NCBI GenBank assembly: GCA_046351215.1
Contig: JAXLYX010000038.1
Location: 1-30,869 of the forward strand
Direction: 5' to 3'
DNA from: JAXLYX01 sp046351215
Lineage (GTDB): Bacteria > Myxococcota_A > Polyangia > Polyangiales > Houyiibacteriaceae
Length of the DNA: 30,869 nt
Shown: positions 18,946-27,652 of the stretch, piece after piece
Layout: each line of letters starts with the position of its first letter
Numbering within the stretch: the first letter of the stretch is position 1
The notes under the pieces: model-generated
What the model saw: the letters and a program-made list of their open reading frames with translations, nothing else
Told to the model about the DNA's origin: nothing
Database searches by the model: none
Made by a program: the position numbers and the translations under genes

Positions 18946-19506
18946 ATGAGCGCGCGCCCTCGCATGCGACCCCGATTCGAGGTCGAGCTGACCGTTCCGA
19001 CCGAGACGATCGTGAAGAGGATGGTCTCCGTGATGCAGGAGGAATCCTGTGCGATTCGCGGGGAGGTCCGCCCTCGAGGCGCCGAGCTCCGGCTCAAGAC
19101 GGGCCAGCGCCACTTCTGGTCGCCCTTCCTCAGCATCGCGTTCTACGACGACGAGGCGGAGGGCAAGACCTACCTCGTCGGCCGCTTCGCTCCCCATCCC
19201 GATGTGTGGACGTTCTTCCTCTGCCTCTACGGGCTGTACTTCATGGTCGGCCTCTTCGGCGCCATGTACGGCGTGAGCCAGTGGATCATCAAGCAGCCGC
19301 CCTGGGCCTTCTGGTCGGTGCCCCTCTGCCTCGGCCTCTTCGCCTTCACGTACGGCGCGGCGTTCATCGGCCAGGGCCTCGGGGCCGAGCAGATGTACCT
19401 GATGCGCACCTTCGTCGACCGCTGCCTCGAGGACGAGCCGACGGGAGACGGCGGGCGTCCCCCTTCGGTGCGACCGCCGCCGCCCGTCCTGGACGCCCAG
19501 GGCTGA
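18946..19506 (+). CDS. Two-helix membrane protein with N-terminal soluble domain, unknown function
   Basis: 186 aa from the ATG at 18946. An N-terminal soluble domain of about 90 residues (RFEVELTVPTETIVKRM..., strand-helix-strand, with HFWSPFLSIAFYDD) leads into GRFAPHPDVWTFFLCLYG. Two membrane helices follow (about 88-108 and 119-140), then a Pro-rich cytoplasmic-type tail. The GRFxPxPxVWTxF element resembles uncharacterised proteins known in other phyla, in which a START/SRPBCC-like domain precedes two helices; that resemblance is from memory. The frame is open upstream, but the ATG at 18946 is the natural start. A 9 bp hairpin follows the stop. Confidence 0.7.
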   Translation: MSARPRMRPRFEVELTVPTETIVKRMVSVMQEESCAIRGEVRPRGAELRLKTGQRHFWSPFLSIAFYDDEAEGKTYLVGRFAPHPDVWTFFLCLYGLYFMVGLFGAMYGVSQWIIKQPPWAFWSVPLCLGLFAFTYGAAFIGQGLGAEQMYLMRTFVDRCLEDEPTGDGGRPPSVRPPPPVLDAQG

Positions 19507-19531
19507 GGCGCGGCCCGCGAGCGGCCGCGCC
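19507..19531. terminator. Bidirectional terminator hairpin between convergent genes
   Basis: GGCGCGGCC (19507-19515)/GGCCGCGCC (19523-19531): a perfect 9 bp stem with a 7 nt loop, starting directly after the membrane-protein stop and 12 nt past the cysteine synthase stop on the other strand. It fills most of the 37 bp convergent gap. Confidence 0.65.
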
Positions 19532-19543
19532 CCGTGTCCGCTC

Positions 19544-20542
19544 TCAGGGCGCTTCGGCGCGGAGCGACTCGATGCCGTCGAAGAGCCCCTCGAAGAGCGC
19601 GCCCGAGAGGTAGCGCTCGCCGGCGTCCGGCAGGATCACGACGATCGTCTTGCCCGCGTACTGCTCCTCGTTCGCGAGCCGCGCCGCGACGGCCATGGCG
19701 GCGCCGCAGGAGATGCCCGAGAGCAGGCCCTCTTCGCGCGCGAGGCGACGCGCCATCGCGATGGCCTCGTCGTTCGTCACGCCCTCGACGCGATCGACGA
19801 GCGAGAGGTCGAGGTTCTTCGGCACGAAGCCGGCCCCGATGCCCTGGATCTTGTGGGGGCTCGGCGTGGGCGTCTCGCCCCGCACCGTCTGGCCGATGAC
19901 GGGCGAGTGCACCGGCTCGACCGCGACGGAGACGAGGGGCTTGCCCTTCACCTTCTCGAAGTAGCGGCTCACGCCCGTGATCGTCCCTCCGGTGCCGACG
20001 CCGGCGACGAGCACGTCGCACTCGCCGCCCGTGTCCTCCCAGATCTCGGGGCCGGTCGTCTTCTCGTGGATCGCCGGGTTCGCGGGATTCTCGAACTGCC
20101 GGACGAGCACGTACTTCTCGGGGTTCTCGGCGGCGAGCTGCTCCGCCTTCGCGATCGCGCCCTTCATGCCCTGCGGACCCGGCGTGAGCACGAGCTTCGC
20201 GCCGAGCGCCACGAGCACCTTGCGGCGCTCGAGGCTCATCGTCTCGGGCATGGTGAGGATGCACTCGATGCCGCGCGAGGCGGCGGCGAAGGCGAGCGCG
20301 ATGCCGGTGTTGCCGCTCGTCGCCTCGACGATGGCCTTGCCCGGACCGAGGAGTCCCTTCTCCTCCGCGTCCCAGATCATCGCGGCGCCGATGCGGCACT
20401 TCACGGAATAGGCCGGATTGCGACCCTCGATCTTCGCGAGCACCGTGGCCTTCGAGCCGGCCGTGATGCGGTTGATGCGGACGAGGGGGGTGTGCCCGAT
20501 GCTGCGGGCGTTGTCTTCGAAGACGCGCGGATACGATGCCAT
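19544..20542 (-). CDS. cysK: Cysteine synthase A (O-acetylserine sulfhydrylase)
   Basis: PLP enzyme making L-cysteine from O-acetyl-L-serine and sulfide, 332 aa from the ATG at 20542. The PLP lysine is K48 in RNPAYSVKCRIG; the substrate loop TSGNTG is at 75-80, with ETMSLERRK and GVGTGGTITG (phosphate loop) following. The overall order matches CysK rather than cystathionine beta-synthase (no heme or CBS domains). The ATG is only 10 nt after the CLC gene stop, so it is probably the last gene of the metal-efflux operon, and a hairpin follows its stop. Link inferred: cysteine and derived thiols buffer heavy metals. Confidence 0.95.
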   Translation of the reverse strand: MASYPRVFEDNARSIGHTPLVRINRITAGSKATVLAKIEGRNPAYSVKCRIGAAMIWDAEEKGLLGPGKAIVEATSGNTGIALAFAAASRGIECILTMPETMSLERRKVLVALGAKLVLTPGPQGMKGAIAKAEQLAAENPEKYVLVRQFENPANPAIHEKTTGPEIWEDTGGECDVLVAGVGTGGTITGVSRYFEKVKGKPLVSVAVEPVHSPVIGQTVRGETPTPSPHKIQGIGAGFVPKNLDLSLVDRVEGVTNDEAIAMARRLAREEGLLSGISCGAAMAVAARLANEEQYAGKTIVVILPDAGERYLSGALFEGLFDGIESLRAEAP

Positions 20543-20552
20543 GGCGCGCAGC

Positions 20553-22019
20553 CTAGACCGAACCCCGCCCCTTGCCCAAGGGGGGCCGAGCGTCGTCCTT
20601 CGCCGCGGGCTCGATCCACTCCCCGTCCGACCGCTCGACGACCCGTCCCTCGAGGGCGACCCGCCAGGAGATTCCACGGCGGCGTAGCTCGGCCGTGTAG
20701 ACCGAGTCGGTGTGGAAGAGGCGCGCGGCGCGCGTGGCGATGGCGGTCGAGAGCAGGAGGGGAAGCACGATGGCGTAGTCCCCCGAGAGCTCGAAGACGA
20801 GGACGGTCGCCATGATCGGCGCGTGGGTCGTCGCGGCCACCACCGCCGCCATGCCGACGAGCGCGTAGCTCCCCTCCGACCCGACGGGGATGATGCCGTG
20901 GAGCGCGAGCGCGGCGAGGTGCCCGAAGCCCGAGCCGAACGCCGCCCCGAGGAACATCGAGGGCGTGAAGACGCCGCCCGGTGTCCCGGAGCCGACGGAG
21001 AAGAGCGTGGCCACCGCCTTGCCGACGAAGAGCAGGGCCACGACCCCGAGCGCCACGCGGCCGTCGAGGACGGCGTTGAGTGGCTCGTAGCCGTTGCCCA
21101 CGACCTGGGGGCAGACCGCGACCACGAGGCCCGTCAGCAGCCCTCCGAGCAGCGTCCGTCGGGGGACGTCCTCGATGCGTCGGAAGAGGTCCTCCACGCG
21201 CGCGAGGAGCCGCACGAAGAGCAGCCCGAGCAGCCCCGCCACGAGGCCGATCACGGCGTGGAGACCCATCTCGTATCCTGATGCGAGGTGGAAGGAGCGT
21301 GCGCCGTAGATCGGCCCCGAGCCGGTCAGCGCACGGCTCGCGGACGCCGCGATGGCGACCGCGATGGCGGTGGGCAGGACCGCCTCGAAGGCCATCACCC
21401 CCGCGACGACCTCGACGACGAAGAGCACGGCGGCGATCGGAGTGTTGTACGCGCTCGCGAATCCGGCCGCGGTCCCGGCCGCGAGGAGGGCACGCCGATG
21501 CCGCTCCTCGACGCGGAAGAAGGACGAGGCGCGCTCTCCGAAGGCCGCCCCGAATTGGATCAGGGGACCTTCGCGCCCGATCGACGCGCCGCCGACCAGC
21601 GCGACGAAGCAGCCCACCGAGCGCCAGAGGGTCGCCTCGAGCCGCATGCGGGTCTGCCCGAGCACGACGGCCTCCATGACGTCTCCGACGCTCTGGCCGC
21701 CGACGAGCGCGCGGGCCCTCTTCGCGGCGTGGCCGGCCAGCCATCCGAAGGCGGCCGGGGCCCCGATCCGGACCGCGAGCGGCATCCCGACGAACGCCTC
21801 GACGACGTTCCCGTGGCCGTAGAGCGTGCGCATCACGAGGGCGGCGGCCTCGCGGAACCCGTGCGCGAAGAGCGAGCCGACGAGGGCCACGAGCACGAGC
21901 GCGAAGGCGAAGCGCAGCGTCGGCTTCGGATCCGACTCGAGGAGGGGAGGGGGACCCGACACCTCGCCGCTCGGCAGGTCCGAGAGTGGCGAGCCCGGGC
22001 CGTGCGCCTCCTCGCTCAT
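20553..22019 (-). CDS. CLC-family chloride channel
   Basis: 488 aa inner-membrane protein with the CLC helix pattern. The gating glutamate is present (GREGP, E150). The GGVF (F351) and SVYTAEL (Y441) chloride-coordinating residues are conserved. At the internal proton-glutamate site of E. coli ClcA (E203) the segment YNTPIAAVLFVVEV has E203 then V204 in this protein; the aligned position is valine, as in channels and not as in 2Cl-/H+ exchangers. The first selectivity motif GSGIP is replaced by a GGQSVGDV segment. No C-terminal CBS pair is present. The ATG lies 4 nt after the outer-membrane factor stop, so it is co-transcribed with the metal efflux genes. Confidence 0.9.
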   Translation of the reverse strand: MSEEAHGPGSPLSDLPSGEVSGPPPLLESDPKPTLRFAFALVLVALVGSLFAHGFREAAALVMRTLYGHGNVVEAFVGMPLAVRIGAPAAFGWLAGHAAKRARALVGGQSVGDVMEAVVLGQTRMRLEATLWRSVGCFVALVGGASIGREGPLIQFGAAFGERASSFFRVEERHRRALLAAGTAAGFASAYNTPIAAVLFVVEVVAGVMAFEAVLPTAIAVAIAASASRALTGSGPIYGARSFHLASGYEMGLHAVIGLVAGLLGLLFVRLLARVEDLFRRIEDVPRRTLLGGLLTGLVVAVCPQVVGNGYEPLNAVLDGRVALGVVALLFVGKAVATLFSVGSGTPGGVFTPSMFLGAAFGSGFGHLAALALHGIIPVGSEGSYALVGMAAVVAATTHAPIMATVLVFELSGDYAIVLPLLLSTAIATRAARLFHTDSVYTAELRRRGISWRVALEGRVVERSDGEWIEPAAKDDARPPLGKGRGSV

Positions 22020-22023
22020 ACGC

Positions 22024-23334
22024 TCACTCGAAGCGGACGTCCCAGATGCCGACGGCCGTCTCGAGTCGGATCAGGGCGCGCGCATGGGCCGCGAGGGCCT
22101 CGTAGTAGTCGAGGTGGACCTGGTTCGCCGTCCGCTGCGCGAGGAGCACCTCGATCAGCGTGGTCCCGCCGTGCTGGTATTCGTACATCACGCGCTCGAG
22201 CACCTGATCGGCGCGCGAGAGCAGGCCCGTCCCGTAGATCTCCAGGCGATCGGCGGCCGCCCGGTACTCCGCGAGCGCGCGGCGCACCTCGGTGCGCACG
22301 CGGAGCTCGGTCGCGTGCAGGAGCAGGCCCTCCTGCTGGACCATGCCCTGGGCCGCGAGGACGGGGCCGCGGTGGCGGTTCGAGAAGGGCAGGGGCACGG
22401 TGACCGTGGCGCCGAGCGTGTCGTTCGCGTGCTGACGGAACTGCGGGACGCTCGTCGAGCCGTTGTGCGTCCAGCCCACGTTCAGCTGGGCGTCGATGAT
22501 GCGGTTCACCCGGGCGAGGCCGAGCATCGCACGCGCGCGCTCGAGCGATCGCATGCGCGCGACGAGATCCGGACGCATGGCGAGCGCCCGCTGCACGAGC
22601 TCGTCCTCGTCGAACTGGCGGACGGGGAGCAGGAGGTCGCCGTGCACGGAGATGGGCTCGGGCGAGTCGGCCGCGGCCGAGGCGTAGAGCGAGAGCACGG
22701 TCTCGGCGCCACGGAGCTGGCCCTCGACCGAGTAGAGGCGCGCACGGAAGCTCTCGTACTCCACCTGCGACTGGAGGAAGACCGTCTCGCCGATGTCGCC
22801 GTGCTCGAAGCGGTGGCGGTTCACCTCGACCAGGCGCTCGAGGCTCGCCAGCGTGCGCTGCTGTCGCTCGAGGGCGAGCTTCGCTTCGAGCGCGTCGACG
22901 TACGCGACGGCCGCGTCCGCACGGAGCGCGAGGAGGTGCGCCTCGAGCTCGGCGCTGACGACGTCCCGCCCGGCTTCGGCGGCCGCCACGCGGCGCCGCC
23001 GCTTGCCCCCGAGCTCGACCGGCACGGTGAAGCCCACGAACGACGCCGTGGGCGCCCCCTGGCCGCTGATGTCCACCTGGCCGAGGCCGACCGTCAGCGT
23101 CGGATTCGGGAAGATGCGAGCGACCGCGATCTGGGCGACCGCGATCGGGAGGCTCGCCCGGGTGGCCGCCGCCTCGAGGTTCACCTCGCCGACGCGCCCG
23201 AGGAATTCCTCGAACTCGAGCACCGAGGGGCCCGGGATCACGGCCGCCTGGCTCCCGGGGGTCGTCTGGGCCGAGGACGCGCAGGGGAGCGCGACGGCGA
23301 TCAGGACGGCGACGAGCCCACGAAACCTTCTCAT
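22024..23334 (-). CDS. TolC/CzcC-family outer-membrane efflux protein (second system)
   Basis: 436 aa from the ATG at 23334, with a signal peptide ending ASSA-Q and no acceptable lipobox. The OEP repeats are visible: FLGRVGEVNLEAAATRAS and IFPNPTLTVGLGQVDISG in the first half, and PQFRQHANDTLGATVTVPLPFSNRHRGP in the second. The ATG overlaps the stop of the RND gene by 4 nt (ATGA), so translation is coupled. It ends 4 nt before the CLC gene. The adaptor and pump of the same complex lie directly upstream in the operon. Confidence 0.92.
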   Translation of the reverse strand: MRRFRGLVAVLIAVALPCASSAQTTPGSQAAVIPGPSVLEFEEFLGRVGEVNLEAAATRASLPIAVAQIAVARIFPNPTLTVGLGQVDISGQGAPTASFVGFTVPVELGGKRRRRVAAAEAGRDVVSAELEAHLLALRADAAVAYVDALEAKLALERQQRTLASLERLVEVNRHRFEHGDIGETVFLQSQVEYESFRARLYSVEGQLRGAETVLSLYASAAADSPEPISVHGDLLLPVRQFDEDELVQRALAMRPDLVARMRSLERARAMLGLARVNRIIDAQLNVGWTHNGSTSVPQFRQHANDTLGATVTVPLPFSNRHRGPVLAAQGMVQQEGLLLHATELRVRTEVRRALAEYRAAADRLEIYGTGLLSRADQVLERVMYEYQHGGTTLIEVLLAQRTANQVHLDYYEALAAHARALIRLETAVGIWDVRFE

Positions 23335-26300
23335 GCGACGACCTCCGCCACGACGTCTTCGAAGTCGCGTTCCTTCCGCTGCTGCTGGAAGCGCGACTCG
23401 ACGACGAGGTAGAGCGCGGGCAGGACGAAGAGCGTGAGGAGGGTCGCGCTCAAGAGACCTCCCACGACGACGGTGGCGAGAGGCCGCTGGACGTCCGAGC
23501 CGATCCCGTGCGCGAGCGCCGCGGGCAGCATGCCGAGCGCGGCGACCGTGGCAGTCAGCAGCACGGCCCGGAGACGGCCCGCCGCGCCGCGACGGATCGC
23601 GTCCTCGAGCGAGACTCCGCCCTTCCGCAGGTCGTTCAGACCCGAGACGAGGATCACGCCGTTCTGGACGGCCACGCCGAAGAGGGTGATGAACCCGACG
23701 GCGGACGAGACGTTGAGGGTCATGCCACGCATGTGCAGCGCGATCATGCCTCCGAGCAAGGCCAGGGGCACGTTGACGAGGATCATGGCCGGCTGGCGCA
23801 GGTTCCCGAACATCCCGTAGAGGAGCAGGAAGATCAGGGCGAGGACGAGCGGGAGGATCAGGGCGAGGCGCTTCTGGGCGCGCGCCTGGTTCTCGAATTG
23901 CCCGCCCCAGCGGACCTCGTAGCTCGACGGGACGCGCACCTGCCGGTGGATCCGCCCCTGCGCGTCGGCGAGGAAATGCGAGAGGTCGCGCCCACGCAGG
24001 TTCAGCTTCACCGTCACGTGCCTGCGGCCACGCTCGCGCGTGATGGTGCTCTCGCCCGTGCGCATCTCCGTCCGAGCCACCTGCGAGAGCGGCACGAGCA
24101 CTCCGGAAGGGGTGCGGATCATGAGGTCGCCGATCCGCCTCGCCGAGTTGCGCACCTCCGAGGGGAAGCGCACGGCGACGTCGTAACGACGTTCGTTCTG
24201 GTAGACCTGGGCGACCGAGCGCCCGCCGATGGCGATCTCGATGAGGCGCGCGATCGTGCCGACGTTGATGCCGTAACGGGCGGCGGCGGCGCGATCGACG
24301 ATCACCTGGATCTGGGGCAGGGGAGGCTCCTGGTCCACGGCGACGTCGGCGCTCCCGGGGGTTCGCTTCAGGACCTCGACCATGTCGAGGGCGATGCGGC
24401 GCGCCTCCGTGAGGTCGTCGCCGAAGATCTTCACGACGAGGTCGCTGTGGGCGCCGGCGATCTTGTCGTTCACGCCGTCGATCATCGGCTGCGAGAAGCC
24501 GACGACGATGCCGGGGATGCGGCGGAAGCGAGCGGCCATCCGCTCGATCAGATCGGCCTTCGTCATCCCCGAGGGCCAGCGGTCGTAGGGCACGAGGCCG
24601 ACCGAGCTCTCGATGTGCGAAGGCGTCCACGGATCGGTGCCGTCGTCGTTGCGTCCGAGCTGGGTCACGATGTAGCTGACCTGTCGGAACTCGAGGGCCG
24701 CCTCCCGCACCTCGGAGGCGAGCTCGCTCGCCTTCTCGAGCGAGAGACCGGGCGGGAGCTGCACCTGGAGCCAGATCGAGCCTTCGTCGAGCTCGGGCAG
24801 GAAGCCCTTGCCGACCGTGATGCCGAGGACGATCGCGACGACCGCCGCCGCGACGCCGGCGCCGAGGAAGGGCCAGGGCTTCCGGACGATCGCGTCGAGC
24901 GCCTTCCGGTACGAACGCTCGGCGGCCTCGAGCGCCTTGTTGTGGTGGATCTTCCGCGGCTTCCGGAGGGCGGCGAGCGAGAGGCCGGGCACGAGCGCGA
25001 GGGCGAGGAGCAGGGCCGCGAAGAGGGCGAAGCCGATGGTCCACGCCATCGGCGTGAAGAGCTTCTTCTCCACGCGCTGGAAGGCGAAGAGCGGCAGGTA
25101 CGCCGTGATGACGATGACCTTCGCGAAGAAGATCGGGCGGGCGACCCGGCTCGCGGCATGCGAGGCGTCGAAGTCGGTCAGCGTCGCGTCCGGATCCTCC
25201 TCGCGACGGCTGAGGATCGACTCCATCACGACGATGGCGCCGTCCACGATGATGCCGAAGTCGATGGCGCCGAGCGAGAGCAGGTTCGCCGGGATGTCGT
25301 TCAGCCGCATCAGGATGAACGCGAGCAGGAGCGAGAGCGGGATCGTCGTCGCGACGATGAGCGCGCTGCGCGGGCTCCCGAGGAAGAGGATGAGCACCAG
25401 GATGACGAGCCCGATGCCCTCCGCCATCGTCCGGGAGACGGTCCGGAGCGTGGTGTCGACCAGCGTGGTCCGGTCGAGGTAGGGCACGAGGCGGACGTCC
25501 GCGGGGAGCCCGCCGCGATGGAGCTCCGCGATGCGGGCATGCACCTGCTCGAGCACGCGCGAGGGATTCTGTCCGCGGAGGAGGAGGACGACGCCGCTCA
25601 CCCCGTCCGGGTCGTGGTCCTTGCCGAGGATGCCGTTCCGCTGGAGGGCACCGAGCTGGAGCCTCCCGAGGTTCTTCACGAAGACGGGGATTCCGTTCTC
25701 CTCGGAGACGACGATGTTCCCGAGGTCCTCGAGGTGCCGCACGAGGCCGATGCCGCGGACCACGAAGCCCTGGTCGCCGCGGATCATGATGCCGCCGCCG
25801 GCGTTCGCGTTGTTCTCCTCGATCGCGTCGACGACCTGCTGGAGCGAGACGTGGTAGCGGGCGATGCTCTGCGGATCGAGGATCAGCTGGAACTGGGTCG
25901 TCTCGCCGCCGAAGCTCGTGACGTCGGCGACGCCGGGGATCTGGCGCAGCCCCGGCACCACCACCCAGCGCTGCAGCTCGCGCAGCTCGCGCTGACCCCG
26001 CGTGCGGCTCTCGAGCGTGTAGCGGAGGATCTCGCCGATCGGGGAGGTGAGCGGGTCGAGATCCGGCGTCGCGCCGGGCGGGAGCTCCACCTGCGAGAGG
26101 CGCTCCCGGATGCGGGCGCGGGCGAAGTAGTCGTCGATCCCGTCCTGGAAGACGAGCGTCACGATCGAGAGGCCGAACGTCGACCGCGAGCGCATCACCT
26201 CGAGGCCGGGCGTGCCGTTCAGCTCGCGCTCGAGCGGGATGGTGACCTGCTGCTCGACCTCTTCCGCCGCGTGGCCCGGGTACATCGTGATGACCTGGGC

Positions 26301-26438
26301 GGTCGTGTCGGCGATGTCGGGATAGGCCTCGACGGCCAGCTCGAGGTAGCTGAGATAACCGAAGACCCCGAGCAGGAGGAAGATGGCCGCGACGAGCCAG
26401 CGCCGCTTGATGGCGCTCGTGACGAAGCGCTCGATCAC
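23331..26438 (-). CDS. Heavy-metal efflux RND pump (CzcA family, second system)
   Basis: 1035 aa inner-membrane RND pump. The N-terminal VEAYPDIADTTAQV motif is at about 36-49. Helix 4 reads DFGIIVDGAIVVMES with D393, D399 and E406, the acidic residues of CzcA-like divalent-metal pumps; the usual VEN is MES. The CusA-type IEN signature is absent. Substrate specificity is inferred. The start is GTG at 26438, overlapping the adaptor TGA (GTGA). The stop overlaps the outer-membrane factor start. It differs clearly from the pump at 37-3150, so this is not a recent duplicate. Confidence 0.95.
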   Translation of the reverse strand: MIERFVTSAIKRRWLVAAIFLLLGVFGYLSYLELAVEAYPDIADTTAQVITMYPGHAAEEVEQQVTIPLERELNGTPGLEVMRSRSTFGLSIVTLVFQDGIDDYFARARIRERLSQVELPPGATPDLDPLTSPIGEILRYTLESRTRGQRELRELQRWVVVPGLRQIPGVADVTSFGGETTQFQLILDPQSIARYHVSLQQVVDAIEENNANAGGGIMIRGDQGFVVRGIGLVRHLEDLGNIVVSEENGIPVFVKNLGRLQLGALQRNGILGKDHDPDGVSGVVLLLRGQNPSRVLEQVHARIAELHRGGLPADVRLVPYLDRTTLVDTTLRTVSRTMAEGIGLVILVLILFLGSPRSALIVATTIPLSLLLAFILMRLNDIPANLLSLGAIDFGIIVDGAIVVMESILSRREEDPDATLTDFDASHAASRVARPIFFAKVIVITAYLPLFAFQRVEKKLFTPMAWTIGFALFAALLLALALVPGLSLAALRKPRKIHHNKALEAAERSYRKALDAIVRKPWPFLGAGVAAAVVAIVLGITVGKGFLPELDEGSIWLQVQLPPGLSLEKASELASEVREAALEFRQVSYIVTQLGRNDDGTDPWTPSHIESSVGLVPYDRWPSGMTKADLIERMAARFRRIPGIVVGFSQPMIDGVNDKIAGAHSDLVVKIFGDDLTEARRIALDMVEVLKRTPGSADVAVDQEPPLPQIQVIVDRAAAARYGINVGTIARLIEIAIGGRSVAQVYQNERRYDVAVRFPSEVRNSARRIGDLMIRTPSGVLVPLSQVARTEMRTGESTITRERGRRHVTVKLNLRGRDLSHFLADAQGRIHRQVRVPSSYEVRWGGQFENQARAQKRLALILPLVLALIFLLLYGMFGNLRQPAMILVNVPLALLGGMIALHMRGMTLNVSSAVGFITLFGVAVQNGVILVSGLNDLRKGGVSLEDAIRRGAAGRLRAVLLTATVAALGMLPAALAHGIGSDVQRPLATVVVGGLLSATLLTLFVLPALYLVVESRFQQQRKERDFEDVVAEVVA

Positions 26439-27544
26439 TGGAGCATCACCGCGTTCGTCGCGACGATCCGGTCACCCGGCCTCAGGCCGTCCTCGACGAT
26501 GGTGCGCTCGCCGATGGCTTCGCCGAGCGTGACCCGCCGCCGTGCGTAGTGGTACGGGGAGGTCTCGACGAAGACGTAGCTCGCGTCGCCGTGGAGGATG
26601 ATCGCCGTCGTCGGGACGAGGATCTTCGACTCCGCGATCTCGGCGAAGGACACGCTCGCGAACATGCCGGGGTGCAGGCGTCGGTTCGCGTTGTCGAGCG
26701 CGATGCGGACCTCGAGCGTGCGCGTGTCCGGATCGAGGATGTCGCCGACGAAGAGCACCGAGCCCCGCCACTCCTCGTTCGGATAGGCCGGCAGCGTGAC
26801 CTTGGCCTCGGCGCCCTGGTGGACGTGGCGGATGTCCTTCTCCTGGATGTCCGCCGTGACCCAGACGGTCGCGAGGTCGGCCACCGTCATCAGGACGTCC
26901 GAGGGATCCGCGTGGAATTCGCCGGGGGCGACGTGGAAGTCGACCACGCGCCCCGCGATCGGGGAGCGGATCGTCAGGGCGCCGCCGATGTGGCCGGCCG
27001 AGAGCCCGTAGAGCCGGAGGCGCTCCTCGCTCCGCTCGAGCTCCTGCGTGGCGATCTGCTCCTCGGTCTGCGCCGTCTCGAAATCGCGCTGCGCGCCGAT
27101 GCCGTGCTCCACGAGGTCGCGTTGGCGCGCCATGGTGCGCTCGGCCTGGGCCAGGTGGCTGCGCGCCTGGAGGAACTCGGTCTGGGCGTGGACCATGTCG
27201 GCCGAGTCCAGCGTGAGCAGCGGCTGGTTCGCGCGGACGTTGTCCCCGAAGCGGATGAAGAGCTGCACGACGCGGCCGGGGACCGGGGGCGTGATGCGCA
27301 CGAGCTTCGACGGGTCGGCCTCGATCTGGGCCGGGGCCTCGATGTCTTTGTGCACGGTCTCCGGGCTCACCGCTTCGACGCGGAGCCGCTGACGGAGCGC
27401 CGAGCCCGGCGGCAGCTCGACCACGTCGCCGTGATGGACGACCGCCTCGACCGGATCCGGCTCGACGTGCGCATGGCGGCGTTTCTCGCCGCACGCGACG
27501 AGGAACACGGACAACATGACGAAACTGTAAGGAAAACGGCGCAT
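26435..27544 (-). CDS. Efflux RND adaptor lipoprotein (CzcB/CusB-like, second system)
   Basis: 369 aa from the ATG at 27544. A short signal sequence ends in the lipobox LVAC, so it should be lipid-anchored, unlike the helix-anchored adaptor at 3154-4326. Directly after the Cys comes a His-containing segment, GEKRRHAHVEPDPVEAVVHHGD, which could weakly bind metal. The adaptor core is clear: ITPPVPGRVVQLFIRFGDNV, the helical hairpin QARSHLAQAERTMARQRDLVEHG, TIRSPIAGRVVDFHVAPGEF, and HPGMFASVSF near the end. It is the first gene of the operon, with the RND GTG overlapping its stop. Confidence 0.93.
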   Translation of the reverse strand: MRRFPYSFVMLSVFLVACGEKRRHAHVEPDPVEAVVHHGDVVELPPGSALRQRLRVEAVSPETVHKDIEAPAQIEADPSKLVRITPPVPGRVVQLFIRFGDNVRANQPLLTLDSADMVHAQTEFLQARSHLAQAERTMARQRDLVEHGIGAQRDFETAQTEEQIATQELERSEERLRLYGLSAGHIGGALTIRSPIAGRVVDFHVAPGEFHADPSDVLMTVADLATVWVTADIQEKDIRHVHQGAEAKVTLPAYPNEEWRGSVLFVGDILDPDTRTLEVRIALDNANRRLHPGMFASVSFAEIAESKILVPTTAIILHGDASYVFVETSPYHYARRRVTLGEAIGERTIVEDGLRPGDRIVATNAVMLQ

Positions 27545-27652
27545 CGGAACGGTCTTCGCGCAGGCTCTGCCACCCCCTCCGTCGGGCCGCAACCCGGACG
27601 GTCCCCACGGGGCGAGTGGGAAATACGCACGGACCCTGGCGTAGGATGGCGC
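27545..27652. promoter_or_regulatory. Divergent intergenic region upstream of second metal operon
   Basis: 108 bp between the adaptor start (minus) and the lipoprotein GTG (plus). It contains a hairpin at 27579-27601 and a weaker inverted repeat CCCAC-N7-GTGGG at 27604-27620. A TAGGAT at 27643-27648 sits 4 nt before the lipoprotein GTG and could be a -10 box for a nearly leaderless transcript, but no -35 supports it. Confidence 0.4.
27579..27601. promoter_or_regulatory. Imperfect inverted repeat in divergent promoter region
   Basis: CCGTC-GGG, a 6 nt loop, then CCC-G-GACGG: 8 paired bases with one bulged G, 35 nt upstream of the adaptor ATG. It could be an operator for the metal operon or for the divergent lipoprotein gene. 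Confidence 0.3.

Noticed and set aside
23508..26549. Long plus-strand open frame opposite the second RND pump (1013 aa)
   Set aside because: Same kind of antisense shadow; the real pump on the minus strand has all family motifs.
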